From: Chloroflexota bacterium
Lineage (GTDB): Bacteria; Chloroflexota; Anaerolineae; Aggregatilineales; J027
Length of the DNA stretch: 44,109 nt
Assembly: GCA_016234595.1 (NCBI GenBank)
Contig: JACRBG010000040.1
Span: forward strand, 1 to 44,109
Reading direction: 5' to 3'
The notes under the pieces are model-generated. The model worked only from the letters and a program-made list of their open reading frames with translations, made no database searches and had not been told where the DNA came from. The position numbers and the translations under genes were made by a program. Below are positions 1-8,529 of this stretch, piece by piece (the first letter of the stretch is position 1; every line of letters starts with the position of its first letter).

Positions 1-150
1 CCGCATGAATCGTTGTGCGAACCAATCCCGGGTTTGAAGCGGCGCTATCGTTCGCGTTCGCCGGCGATGGCATTGGGGCTAACTGACCATGTGTGGTCTG
101 TTGGGGAATTGCTAGCTTATCCGTTGGTTCCGGTGGAGTCAGCGGCCTAG
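1..150 (+). CDS. DDE transposase, C-terminal fragment (cut by window edge)
   Basis: Frame 1 is open from the first base to a TAG at 148-150 and gives 49 residues. The peptide contains RSPAMALGLTDHVWSVGELL, which matches the conserved tail (R-T/S-P-A-M-A-x-G-L-T-D-H-x-W) of DDE transposases related to the IS1 type. The 5' part lies outside the window, so intactness cannot be judged. It marks a mobile element at the left boundary of the sulfur-respiration operon. Family assignment is from memory of this C-terminal motif; the exact IS family is uncertain. Confidence 0.65.
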   Translation, partial: PHESLCEPIPGLKRRYRSRSPAMALGLTDHVWSVGELLAYPLVPVESAA

Positions 151-404
151 TCATTTACGCGAGTAAGGAAGAATGACCTAACAACCTTGCCAAGTTGGGG
201 GAGGGGGGCACTTGACCCTGTGGTACTCCCCACTGATTGGCGGCACTTTCTGCCTATGTGAGTACCCCGAAGGCATCGTGCGAATTATCCCCCAGTCCCC
301 TTTGTACGACCCGTTATTGGCTTGGTCTTCACTTTGGTATTGAGGTGCAGTCCTTTCTATGGCCTGCTCATCGCGCTTTTTAATTTCACATCAGGCGTAT
401 GAAC
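151..404. other. Intergenic region between transposase end and Rieske operon terminator
   Basis: About 250 bases without a convincing gene. Short open stretches exist on both strands but none has a start, ribosome site and recognisable motif together. GGCACTT occurs twice (208-214 and about 241-247). The right end of the insertion sequence should lie here, but I could not pair a terminal inverted repeat because the left end is outside the window. Confidence 0.4.
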
Positions 405-441
405 TAAAAAACGAGCTGGGGATTTACGATAACCCTAGCCC
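405..441 (-). terminator. Rho-independent terminator of the sulfur/bc operon
   Basis: Read on the minus strand just past the Rieske stop codon, GGGCT pairs with AGCTC (one G-T), followed by a mismatch and GGG/CCC. This imperfect stem is followed by a run of six T (406-411 on the plus strand is AAAAAA). Its position 4-40 bases after the last gene of the operon supports the call. Confidence 0.6.
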
Positions 442-444
442 ATA

Positions 445-861
445 TCAGTTCAAAAATAAATGCAACTGACCGTCGGGTGTGGTTTCGACACGCAGCGAAC
501 GCAACTCTTTTCCGGCTGGCCCGCGTAAGACCTTGCCATTTTCGCCGAAATGAGACCCATGGCAAGGACAGATAAAACCGTCCGCTTTCTTTTCGACGGT
601 ACAGCCAAGATGGCTACAAATGAGGCTTAAAGCCGAGAATCCATTCTCATCATGGATCAACACAACGGGTATTTGGGGAAGCAATGTACGAGTCCCAACA
701 GGGTATTCCAGAGCCGCCCCTATATCAAACACAGTTTGAGGCGGTGAATTGGTTGGGGAATGCAAAAAGCGAATAACCGTATCCAAACCCAGCAAGCCAC
801 AAGCGGTCAATAATGTAGTGGTGATTAGCTTTAGGAAGTCACGACGAGGTATCTCAGGCAT
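445..861 (-). CDS. Rieske [2Fe-2S] protein
   Basis: This 138-residue protein carries both Rieske ligand boxes, CSHLGC (about residues 82-87) and CPCHGSHF (about 98-105), which bind a [2Fe-2S] cluster. The N-terminus has a twin-arginine motif, RRDFLK, followed by a hydrophobic stretch. LLTAC resembles a lipobox, so it could be a Tat-exported lipoprotein or an N-terminally anchored protein as in bc1/b6f complexes. It is the last gene of the operon and follows cytochrome b and a multiheme cytochrome c. The expected role is passing electrons between the quinol site of the cytochrome b and a periplasmic/exterior cytochrome. A chemically different role cannot be excluded because the protein is short and lacks other domains. 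Confidence 0.9.
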   Translation of the reverse strand: MPEIPRRDFLKLITTTLLTACGLLGLDTVIRFLHSPTNSPPQTVFDIGAALEYPVGTRTLLPQIPVVLIHDENGFSALSLICSHLGCTVEKKADGFICPCHGSHFGENGKVLRGPAGKELRSLRVETTPDGQLHLFLN

Positions 862-899
862 CAGGGCTCAAATCCCATATTAGGCAAAAACTGATGTTG

Positions 900-2141
900 T
901 TAACGTTCTTCTGCATGACATTGATGGCAATACTTCGATTCCTGTTCATCAGGGTTTTGTTTACACTGGGTGCCCATTACAGGGCGAAAAGTGAATTGTT
1001 GGTGGGTCACTTTACCTGTCATCTCATAAGTGCCATCTGGCAAGACATGAGTATTCCACAACGGCTCGCCTGTTTCACTCATGAGAATGGTGTCGCCAAC
1101 CTGCAAATCTACCACCGGATTAAGAAAAGCCAACCGGAGGGCAAGATCATCCTCACTAGTAATAGTATAGGTTTGGGGCAACTCATTCAGCGTGCCATGA
1201 CAGGTTTTGCACTGAATGTACTGGATTTCACTTTGATTGGAGTGCAGATCGCCATCACCCATTGCTTCTGTGCGGGTATGGCAGTCCACACAGTCCAGCG
1301 TCCACTCACAGCGGGTAAATTGTGCAATGGGTTGATAGTAATCATGTAGACGGTCGGTGGGTTGGTCGGCCCGTTCCACAAATGTCATGGAGCGCAAATC
1401 GTAGTTGCCGCGATTATGGCAGGTGTTGCATTGGGTGTAGGGGATCGCTGTCGTTAGGCCGTGGGTTTTTCCTTCAGGGAAACTTTCCACGTCAGGTGTA
1501 TGACAGGCAGCACAGCCTGTCAACCGATCAAAGTGATCCCCTTCACGTGGTGCGGCACTGATATGGCAGGTTAGGCAGTTCTTGCCAAAGGTCTGGATGC
1601 TAGGATTATCTTCTTTGGACGACTCAAAGGCATCGAGCGAAGTTATTCCAGTAGACGTCTCATTATCTATAACAGCAAAAGCGCCAAAATGAGCCTTTAA
1701 ATCAGGTTGTGCGCCGAAAGTATAGAGGATGTTGGCAATCGCGCCGGTATAAGTCGCTTGAATACTGGTCATTACCCGCTGGATATGATCGCGTGATGCT
1801 TGTGGGCTACCGCTGTGGCAGTCACTCCCGCCACAGGACAATTCTACAACGGACAAAGCCGAGGGATTGGCACCACCCCGCAAGGTGCTATGGGCTAGAT
1901 TTTTATCGAGGGCCAGACGTTCACCCCCATGACAAATCACGCAGCCAAAAGATTTGATCGGATGCGATGTACTAATTTCCGGTAAATCACCATGACAGGT
2001 CAGGCAATATTCGGTCTGACCCGTTAGGCTAGGGGTAAGGGCGACAGGATTGGTACGCTGGAAAACAGCCCACACGACTAATAACGAACCGATCAATAGT
2101 AGTCCGGCGGCAAGGGCGGTCAAACGACGTGTTGTGTCCAT
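900..2141 (-). CDS. Nine-heme membrane-anchored cytochrome c
   Basis: The product is 413 residues from an ATG at 2141. The longer reading frame starting at 2336 is rejected because its first 65 codons lie inside the cytochrome b gene and look non-protein-like. The ATG overlaps the cytochrome b stop (TGATG), implying translational coupling. After an N-terminal membrane helix (about 7-27) there are eight CXXCH sites: CLTCH, CVICH, CLTCH, CAACH, CNTCH, CVDCH, CKTCH and a C-terminal CHQCH. A ninth, CGGSDCH, has four residues between the cysteines. Such a protein stores or relays electrons on the outer face of the membrane. Placed between cytochrome b and Rieske, it probably replaces cytochrome c1/f in this complex. 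The middle also has extra His residues that could serve as distal ligands. The precise family is not recognised. Confidence 0.9.
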   Translation of the reverse strand: MDTTRRLTALAAGLLLIGSLLVVWAVFQRTNPVALTPSLTGQTEYCLTCHGDLPEISTSHPIKSFGCVICHGGERLALDKNLAHSTLRGGANPSALSVVELSCGGSDCHSGSPQASRDHIQRVMTSIQATYTGAIANILYTFGAQPDLKAHFGAFAVIDNETSTGITSLDAFESSKEDNPSIQTFGKNCLTCHISAAPREGDHFDRLTGCAACHTPDVESFPEGKTHGLTTAIPYTQCNTCHNRGNYDLRSMTFVERADQPTDRLHDYYQPIAQFTRCEWTLDCVDCHTRTEAMGDGDLHSNQSEIQYIQCKTCHGTLNELPQTYTITSEDDLALRLAFLNPVVDLQVGDTILMSETGEPLWNTHVLPDGTYEMTGKVTHQQFTFRPVMGTQCKQNPDEQESKYCHQCHAEER

Positions 2142-3244
2142 CAAACACCTAGCAGGGTTAGCCCCAGCACCAGTACCGCAATCATGGTTAGGATAAGGCG
2201 TGCCAACCAATTGGATTTGGGAAACCAACGTCCTAGCTCGCTCTCGTGGGGGTGGGGGAAAATGTATGGAATCAAAACTAGAACAGTAAGAGTTGCTAAT
2301 GGGGCCAACACACCCCACAAGAATGGGTCGCCCCATTTAAGCATCTGCTGCACCCAGAGAAAGAACCACGGCGCTCTTGAATCGCTGGAAAATGCTGTAA
2401 TTTCTTCAATCGGCGCGGCGATTGGGGCAGGAGCAAAACCAGCCACAACAATTAACACTGTGCTTGTCAGTAGCATGGCGAGTACCTCGCGGCGTACCAA
2501 TTCATAGCGGGTAATCCGTTGTAAATCGGTACGCAGGCTGGGAGGCGGAACCGCAATACCCCCATCGCGCCGCACTTGAAAAATGTGCCATCCCATCAAA
2601 ATCACAGCAAGCAATGTTAACCCAAAAATGTGCCAAGCATAGAAGCGAATTAGGGTAGCGGAACCGGGCTGACTTCCACCGATGAGAATTTCGTACAAAT
2701 AGTCGCCCATCAATGGAATTGTTTTGAGTAAGTTTGTGCCAACGACCAGTGCCCATTGAATGCCCTGATCCCAGCGCAGGATGTAGCCGGTGAAGTTGAT
2801 CAGGACAACTATCACAAACAAGGCCAAGCCCAAGAGGTAGTTAAAACGGCGCGGTGGTTTGTAGGCCCCTGTAAAGACAATACGTATCAGATGGACGGTC
2901 ATCAAAATCATCAAAAATTGTGCTGCCCAGTAATGGACATTACGGATTACTCCCCCCATCGTTACATGATAAGTGATGGTTTGAACTGAATGGGCTGCCT
3001 GATCGGGGGTGGGTGTGTAATAAAACATTTCGAGGGCGCCAGTGATAATCAAAACCAACACCAGAAATACGGCAATACCCCCTGCTCCTAGCGTATAGCG
3101 CCACTGAGCTTGTGGGGCGGGGATAGTGGGGGGATGAAGGTGATGGAAAAAACTGGGGCGCATAAGATTAATGAGCGCTAACAAGCTTGGTAGCCAAGCC
3201 ACGCATCGTATCATTTTGGGATGCGTGACTTGTTGAGTGGGCAA
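2141..3244 (-). CDS. Cytochrome b (b6-like, quinol-cytochrome c reductase type)
   Basis: The 367-residue membrane protein contains the typical cytochrome b N-terminal core. Heme ligand pairs are His104/His118 (H-X13-H) and His205/His220 (H-X14-H); the 13/14 spacing is that of b6 rather than bc1. The conserved FTGYILRWDQ and HLHPPTIPA segments are visible. About three further helices form a C-terminal part. At the place of the Qo-site PEWY motif there is APWFF (291-295), so the usual Glu is absent. The frame starts with TTG at 3244; ATG codons at 3214 and 3163 are alternatives and none has a strong ribosome site, so the start is uncertain. It probably oxidises or reduces menaquinol for the neighbouring Rieske and nine-heme proteins. 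Confidence 0.9.
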   Translation of the reverse strand: MPTQQVTHPKMIRCVAWLPSLLALINLMRPSFFHHLHPPTIPAPQAQWRYTLGAGGIAVFLVLVLIITGALEMFYYTPTPDQAAHSVQTITYHVTMGGVIRNVHYWAAQFLMILMTVHLIRIVFTGAYKPPRRFNYLLGLALFVIVVLINFTGYILRWDQGIQWALVVGTNLLKTIPLMGDYLYEILIGGSQPGSATLIRFYAWHIFGLTLLAVILMGWHIFQVRRDGGIAVPPPSLRTDLQRITRYELVRREVLAMLLTSTVLIVVAGFAPAPIAAPIEEITAFSSDSRAPWFFLWVQQMLKWGDPFLWGVLAPLATLTVLVLIPYIFPHPHESELGRWFPKSNWLARLILTMIAVLVLGLTLLGV

Positions 3245-3271
3245 ATCAGTTAGAAGAATCCATGATATGGA

Positions 3272-4456
3272 CTAAACGCTCACTAGGCGGGCATCTTCTG
3301 GCTGAATGATCTCTCTTGGGGACGGCTTGTATGCGATGGTCTCCTCATAAACTGGGAAGTAGCGAGCAACTAAGGTGTAAACAGTGATAAGTCCTGACAC
3401 GACGCCGACCAAAATAGCCACTTCCATCCAGTGTGGGGTATAGGTCTGATGCGAGACGGATTTCATGGCGAACCACGTGACATCGAAACGGTTTAGGATT
3501 ACGCCACCCATCACCAAGAATGCTCCCAACATGGACGCTAAACGATTATACCGTACCCTCTCATAAGCAAACAGGATGATGGGGATGATGGCCCCGACCA
3601 CAAGTTCTGTCCAAAATAGTGTGCTATAGCGCCCACTACTCAATAGGCCACCCGTCTCGTTGGCAATCACTAGTTCCCCAAATTTCAGAACAAGATAGAA
3701 GGCCAAAATCCACGGGAGGAACCAACTTAGGGTGGCGAGGGTTTTTCGTTTGAGGCTGCGACCAAATAGCCAATAGCTAACGGTTGCCCCTGCAATAATC
3801 ATGGATATCCCGGCAGCAAAAGAGCTGACAAGGAAAAACACTGGCAGTAACATGGAGTACCAAAGCGGATGTAAACGAGGGGACATAATAACAAACATTG
3901 TTCCCAGCGACGACTGGTGCATTGTGGATAAGGTGACTCCCACAATTACAATCGGGATCGTGTATTTCTTGATGACGTTAAGCATCCACTTCCAGCGCGA
4001 TTTTTCCAGTAGGACAGGGCTAAGTTCATAGAAGAGAATGGTGGAGTAGGCCGCGATGCACCAACTTACTTCCAATAGGGCTGAACTAAAGTTTGGGTGG
4101 GCGAACACATTATAAAAACGATCCCAGCGCCCTAGATCGAACAAGAGAATCACCAAGACTGAGCTATATCCTAGCAATCCTGCGAGAACAGTGGGACGCA
4201 CGGCGGGATGAAGGGCTTCAAACTGAAAGACATAAACCAATGCGGCAAGTGTGAATGCTCCACCCGATAGCGCCACTGTTGCTAGATCGAAGCTGATCCA
4301 AATACCCCATGGAAATTCTTTGCTTAGATTAGTAGTTGCGCCTAGCCCTGCATACATGCGATAAACACCTACGGTAAGACCAAAGGCGGTTAATGCAACC
4401 AGCAAGTAGACGAACTTTGGCATGGTACGTAGTTCATGAAGCAGTTTTCGAAACAT
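3272..4456 (-). CDS. NrfD/HybB-type integral membrane quinone subunit
   Basis: The protein has 394 residues with about ten hydrophobic helices and a short cytoplasmic tail. The N-terminal segment FPWGIWISFDLATVALSGGAF resembles the HybB/TtrC-like branch of the NrfD family, which anchors iron-sulfur/molybdenum dimers to the membrane and exchanges electrons with quinones, without its own heme. The gene begins two bases after the ferredoxin subunit gene ends, the usual order molybdenum subunit - ferredoxin - NrfD. Charged residues in helices (for example the E in FYELSP and the K/E of LKFGELV) are candidates for proton or quinone binding. The length fits the ten-helix subgroup better than the eight-helix PsrC subgroup. 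Confidence 0.87.
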   Translation of the reverse strand: MFRKLLHELRTMPKFVYLLVALTAFGLTVGVYRMYAGLGATTNLSKEFPWGIWISFDLATVALSGGAFTLAALVYVFQFEALHPAVRPTVLAGLLGYSSVLVILLFDLGRWDRFYNVFAHPNFSSALLEVSWCIAAYSTILFYELSPVLLEKSRWKWMLNVIKKYTIPIVIVGVTLSTMHQSSLGTMFVIMSPRLHPLWYSMLLPVFFLVSSFAAGISMIIAGATVSYWLFGRSLKRKTLATLSWFLPWILAFYLVLKFGELVIANETGGLLSSGRYSTLFWTELVVGAIIPIILFAYERVRYNRLASMLGAFLVMGGVILNRFDVTWFAMKSVSHQTYTPHWMEVAILVGVVSGLITVYTLVARYFPVYEETIAYKPSPREIIQPEDARLVSV

Positions 4457-4458
4457 GG

Positions 4459-5256
4459 TTATTTACCGTCCTCTTCAGTATGACTGGCTTTGGTTTGTTC
4501 TGCTTCTTGACGCTCTTTGGCGGCCTCTTCTTTGAGATGTTTGATGGTCAGATATGTACCCGACAACCCAACAAGCATCGCACCAGCCACCATTGGCGTA
4601 CCTTCCGTGACTAAGCGATTAGAATATGCAGGGGATGTAGTGCCAGCCTCCGGAAAACCAAGCTCCTCAAATGGGACAGGCGAAATATATAGGGTAGCGG
4701 TGCCGCCGTTTTCGGTTTCACCGTAGACATGCTGCACATATTTATCGGGGTGTTCGGTAATGAGACGATGCGCTTCGGCCAACATGGTTTCGTAGCGACC
4801 AAAACGAATGGCATTTGTGGGGCAGGTCGCGGCACAGGCGGGTTGCTGACCTTCTTCTAAGCGTGAGAAACACATATCACACTTGACTACCAATGGAAAT
4901 CGTTCATCCCATTCATAATTGGGGACTTCGAAAGGGCAGGCATACATGCAGTAGCGGCAACCGATGCAAATGTCCTTATTGTAGGCGACTATACCGTCGT
5001 CCGTTCGAGTAAGGGCGCTGACAGTACAGGCGGAGACGCATGAAGGGTCTTTGCAATGCATACAATGATAGGGAGCCGTAAAGCGCTTCAAATCGGGATA
5101 GTTGCCCGTAATGCCCGTTTCTTTAATCCAGATACGGGTGCTGTCCATGGAGACTTTGTTCTCAACACTACACGCCACCATACACGAACGGCAATCAATG
5201 CAGAGTGAGGCGTCAATCAAAAAACCGTAACGCGGAGATTTAGAATGTTCTGCCAT
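4459..5256 (-). CDS. Four-cluster [4Fe-4S] ferredoxin subunit with C-terminal membrane helix
   Basis: This 265-residue PsrB/HybA/TtrB-like electron-transfer subunit has four cysteine groups: CIDCRSCMVAC (about 19-29), CMHCKDPSCVSAC, CIGCRYCMYAC, and CDMC paired with CAATC. This is the arrangement of the four cubane clusters in complex iron-sulfur molybdoenzymes. No Tat signal is present, so it likely travels with the Tat-signal-bearing catalytic subunit. A hydrophobic segment near 222-242 (VAGAMLVGLSGTYL) suggests a C-terminal anchor, then a charged tail. It starts three bases after the upstream catalytic gene and ends two bases before nrfD-like, so the three subunits are surely co-translated. 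Confidence 0.93.
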   Translation of the reverse strand: MAEHSKSPRYGFLIDASLCIDCRSCMVACSVENKVSMDSTRIWIKETGITGNYPDLKRFTAPYHCMHCKDPSCVSACTVSALTRTDDGIVAYNKDICIGCRYCMYACPFEVPNYEWDERFPLVVKCDMCFSRLEEGQQPACAATCPTNAIRFGRYETMLAEAHRLITEHPDKYVQHVYGETENGGTATLYISPVPFEELGFPEAGTTSPAYSNRLVTEGTPMVAGAMLVGLSGTYLTIKHLKEEAAKERQEAEQTKASHTEEDGK

Positions 5257-5259
5257 GAC

Positions 5260-7431
5260 TTAGGCCTTTCTTACCGTCACGAATGTTTGACTGAGTGCCT
5301 GGCTCCCACTAATGGGATCGCTGTAGGTTACGTGCAGCACGGAATCGCTTGCGCCAATCCCAAACGCCGTAGTCAATCCTTTGGAAAGATGTCCATAACC
5401 GGGAGGTAAATAAACACAATCCGGACGGATGGCAGGTGTTACCTGTAGATGAATGTGGACTTGCCCCACCTCACTGGTCACTTCAACCCAATCGCCGTCA
5501 GCAAGATTGCGTTCGGCTGCAATGTTGTTGTTTATCCAAAGGCGGGGTTCGTCAGAATACTTGTGCAGCAGTTGATTATTCTGTGTACCAAATTGAGTTG
5601 ACTGAGCTACTTTGCCCGTGAGCAGATAAAATTGTCCTTGGGGCGGCTCCGGTGGTGCTTGCCATGTGGGGACAGCCGGAAAGTTGACGTTGGCAAGCGT
5701 CTCGGAATAAATTTCTATCTTTCCACTCGGCGTGTTCCACTCGAAGCCGGGGTCATCGGCTGGTGGGAGTTCCGCGTAGCCTTTTGACCTCACCTCTTCC
5801 AGTGTGACCCCAAGTGGGGCTAATTGCTGACGGATGTAGTCTTCTTCATCTTCATATTGGAAATAATCCCCTAGGCCGAGCCGTTCGCCCAGTTGCTTGT
5901 AAATCCATAAGGCTGACTTAGCATTCCCCTGCGGCTCAATGACCGGCTGACGCAGAAAAACCCTATCGCCTACAGGGGACAGGGGATCGTAGCGCTCAAG
6001 ATAGGACGCTTCGGGTAGGACGACATCCGAGAACCATGCAGTATCGTTCATAATGATGTCGACGGTAGCGATGAAATCCATTTTCTCGAAGGCCGCCAAT
6101 GTTCGAGCGCGGTCGGGTAGCGACATGACCGGATTTTGACGGGAGATAAACCAACCATGCGCTTGGTAGGGTTCGCCTGACAAGATACTTTCACGTAATT
6201 CCTGAAAAACACCCAACTTTAATGGCACGACTGGGTAGCGTGAGGGCACACCATCTAAGCGCTGCGCCGAACTACGTGGATAGGGTGGCTGGGGCGGTGC
6301 ACCTAGGGCACTACTTGATTCACCTCCACTCGCGCGCAGGGCCACATTCCAGTTTCCTACTAGGGTATTCAAAATCGTAATGGCCCGTTGGGTATGGAAA
6401 GAGTTGATGAAGTTGGACGTACGCCAGCCATTGTGGGCAAGGGCATGAGGTGCAGCCGCAGCAAATTCGCGGGCAATGCGGCGGATAGTTTCGGCGGAAA
6501 TTTCGGTGATTGGTGCAGCCCATTCAGGGGTGTAGGTCTCGATTTCCTGCGCTAGGTGTTCAAACCCTACTGTATAGTCGTTTACAAAACTATGATTGTA
6601 GAGATCTTCGGTGACAATTACGTTCAGGAGGGCTAGATGAAACGCTAGATCGGTACCGGGTTTGATAGGTAGCCATTCAGTGGCTTTGGCGGCAGTTTTG
6701 GTAAAGCGAGGATCTAGGTAGACGACCTTCATCCCGCGTGCAATTCCGTCGCTCAGGGCACTCGTTTCGGAGGTTGAGATGGCCTCCATGAGGTTGCGCC
6801 CTGTCAGGATAACGTATTCCAACTGATCGTCGTAGATTCGTTCTGGTTCTTCCATACCATACGTCATTAGATTGGCGACAATCATGGCGTTAAAACATAA
6901 ACTCCGCTGAGTGCCGTAATTCGGTGACCCAAAGGCATAGAGTATGTTTTCAAACTGGGGTTGACTTAGATTGTGCGTGGACGAAAAGACCATCGCCTCT
7001 GGCCCATAAGTGTCTTTGATGGCAAGCATTTTATTGGCGGTCAAGTCCAGCGCTTCGTCCCAAGAGGCGATACGGAATTTCCCCTCGCCACGTTGCCCCA
7101 CTCGAATCAGCGGGTCGAGCACCCGGTCTGGGTCGTAGGTATTCATTACCCCAGATTGACCACGCACACACAAATGGCCTTTGGAATGGGGATGATCTGG
7201 ATTACCATCCAATTTGACGACGCGCCCATCCTTTACTTTAGCAATTAAGCCGCACCGCCAGACGCACATCTCACACATGCTAGGGATATATCCGTCGCCA
7301 TGGGCATTGAGCAATCCAGCATCCGTCGCCGCTTGGGCCACCATGGGCGGCAGCAACTGCCCAATCGCCAGTGTTCCCGCTGCCGCTGCGCTCAGTTTTA
7401 GGAAACTGCGCCTTGTTATATAGTGAGTCAT
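5260..7431 (-). CDS. Molybdopterin oxidoreductase, polysulfide/thiosulfate reductase-like catalytic subunit
   Basis: The product is 723 residues. A Tat signal (RRSFLKLSAAAAG at residues 7-19, then AQA) sends it outside. Cys53, Cys56, Cys60 and Cys88 form the CX2CX3CX27C site for the first [4Fe-4S] cluster. Cys179 (in GTQRSLCF) sits where PsrA/PhsA-type enzymes use Cys to ligate molybdenum, which argues against a nitrate reductase (Asp) or arsenate/DMSO type. The C-terminal MGD-binding domain (FYLLTGK, about 606 on) is complete. Length and the following ferredoxin/NrfD genes fit the Psr/Phs/Ttr group. The substrate cannot be read from sequence; the YeeE transporters and rhodanese nearby favour polysulfide, thiosulfate or tetrathionate. 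Translation is coupled to the upstream gene by an ATGA overlap at 7428-7431. Confidence 0.9.
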   Translation of the reverse strand: MTHYITRRSFLKLSAAAAGTLAIGQLLPPMVAQAATDAGLLNAHGDGYIPSMCEMCVWRCGLIAKVKDGRVVKLDGNPDHPHSKGHLCVRGQSGVMNTYDPDRVLDPLIRVGQRGEGKFRIASWDEALDLTANKMLAIKDTYGPEAMVFSSTHNLSQPQFENILYAFGSPNYGTQRSLCFNAMIVANLMTYGMEEPERIYDDQLEYVILTGRNLMEAISTSETSALSDGIARGMKVVYLDPRFTKTAAKATEWLPIKPGTDLAFHLALLNVIVTEDLYNHSFVNDYTVGFEHLAQEIETYTPEWAAPITEISAETIRRIAREFAAAAPHALAHNGWRTSNFINSFHTQRAITILNTLVGNWNVALRASGGESSSALGAPPQPPYPRSSAQRLDGVPSRYPVVPLKLGVFQELRESILSGEPYQAHGWFISRQNPVMSLPDRARTLAAFEKMDFIATVDIIMNDTAWFSDVVLPEASYLERYDPLSPVGDRVFLRQPVIEPQGNAKSALWIYKQLGERLGLGDYFQYEDEEDYIRQQLAPLGVTLEEVRSKGYAELPPADDPGFEWNTPSGKIEIYSETLANVNFPAVPTWQAPPEPPQGQFYLLTGKVAQSTQFGTQNNQLLHKYSDEPRLWINNNIAAERNLADGDWVEVTSEVGQVHIHLQVTPAIRPDCVYLPPGYGHLSKGLTTAFGIGASDSVLHVTYSDPISGSQALSQTFVTVRKA

Positions 7432-7982
7432 GATACGCTTTCCTTGCGGTGCAAGCCCACACGATCAATCAGGTAAAACAAAAACAAAGACATCAGCGCG
7501 AAGAAGAGTACCGTCAAGTGCGGGCTGATATTCCAAGCATCCGGGATAACGATACTGCCCTTATTGGCAATCTTTGAAATTGAGGGAAAAACTTTTTGGT
7601 AAGTGAGGCCATAGATGCCTGCACCGACAAGGAAACCGAGGAGACCGGGAATTAAATAGTCGAGTTTCCCTTCCCCACTACCTGCTGCACAGGTGCCGGG
7701 ACAATAGCCGCTGAGGGCCATCCCAACACCAAAAATTAATCCACCGATAATATTGCCCGCAATATAAGTGGCGGGTACATGGGGGAAGGTTACCCATCCC
7801 AAGCCCCGCATGGCATACACACCTGTCATGGAGACTACGAGGGCCGTCATCATAAACTTGAGTACCGCCAGATCGGTCAAACGGAATACGTTAACAATCT
7901 TGTGATACTTGGTCAGCCCCGCTTTGTTGAGCGAGAAGCCAAAGAAAACGCCTAAGACCAAAGCCGTTACATGGGTTGACAT
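7428..7982 (-). CDS. YeeE/YedE half transporter (PmpB/PmpA-like), second of pair
   Basis: This 184-residue membrane protein has about five helices and the signature SGYCPGTCAAGSGEGK (about 90-105) of the YeeE/YedE (DUF395, sulfur transport) family. TsuA, the characterised full-length member, carries thiosulfate through conserved cysteines; the two Cys in this motif are candidates for the same relay. It is half the length of TsuA. With the adjacent gene (one base apart) it forms a split pair such as is described for PmpA/PmpB. Likely it brings reduced sulfur species across the cytoplasmic membrane. The last codon overlaps the start of the molybdoenzyme gene (ATGA). Confidence 0.88.
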   Translation of the reverse strand: MSTHVTALVLGVFFGFSLNKAGLTKYHKIVNVFRLTDLAVLKFMMTALVVSMTGVYAMRGLGWVTFPHVPATYIAGNIIGGLIFGVGMALSGYCPGTCAAGSGEGKLDYLIPGLLGFLVGAGIYGLTYQKVFPSISKIANKGSIVIPDAWNISPHLTVLFFALMSLFLFYLIDRVGLHRKESVS

Positions 7983-7983
7983 A

Positions 7984-8529
7984 TTAGTATCTCCTGCGGT
8001 AGATCACGAGAGCCGTTACAATACCCGATGCGAACATTCCACCGATAAATAAGAAGGCGGCTGGTGCTAGGAGCATTCCACCAGAAATTGCTAGGCCACT
8101 TGTGCAACCCCCGGCGATACCGGCGGCATACTCGAGGATAATGGCCCCGATGAAAGCCAGCACCCAGCGTTTCCAAACTTGCTCACCAAAGATGCTTTTC
8201 CACTGCTCGTCGCTATTGAAGGCGGACTTTTTGCCCCATTTCAATGTGCCGCTTGTCGCCGCGCCTAACATTCCACCAAAGAACATGCCCACCAATAGAT
8301 AGACACCCCACGTGATGCCGGGTGGCATAATGTAGTTGAAGTACAGATTGTCGAACTTCGCTGGTGCGATATGGTCGCCCACCATACCAGCCAAATTTTC
8401 AAACGCCCCCGATGCGCCTAGTAGGCTGTCACTAATCCAAACTGACAGAATGCCCACAACTCCAAGCAACGCACCCGCTACGTAAGGCGACCACTCATCG
8501 CGACGGATGTAATTAATGATTGATTTCAT
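7984..8529 (-). CDS. YeeE/YedE half transporter, first of pair
   Basis: The start is placed at ATG 8529 (MKSIINYIRR), giving 181 residues. A strong GAGGAGT ribosome site lies six bases upstream, whereas the longer frame from 8571 runs deep into the preceding cytochrome gene and has no such site. Hydrophobic helices and the motif IAGGCTSGLAISGG identify the YeeE/YedE sulfur-transport family; GGCTSG is the canonical cysteine-bearing loop. Together with the next gene it should make a complete transport unit. The 17-base overlap with the upstream triheme cytochrome gene suggests co-expression. Cargo (thiosulfate, sulfide or polysulfide) is an inference from the family and from the operon. Confidence 0.87.
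   Translation of the reverse strand: MKSIINYIRRDEWSPYVAGALLGVVGILSVWISDSLLGASGAFENLAGMVGDHIAPAKFDNLYFNYIMPPGITWGVYLLVGMFFGGMLGAATSGTLKWGKKSAFNSDEQWKSIFGEQVWKRWVLAFIGAIILEYAAGIAGGCTSGLAISGGMLLAPAAFLFIGGMFASGIVTALVIYRRRY

Noticed and set aside
2142-2336. N-terminal extension of the nine-heme cytochrome
   Set aside because: Lies inside the cytochrome b gene; the membrane helix and TGATG overlap at 2141 give a better start.
4459-7431. SoeABC-type cytoplasmic sulfite oxidase
   Set aside because: The catalytic subunit has a Tat signal; SoeA is cytoplasmic.
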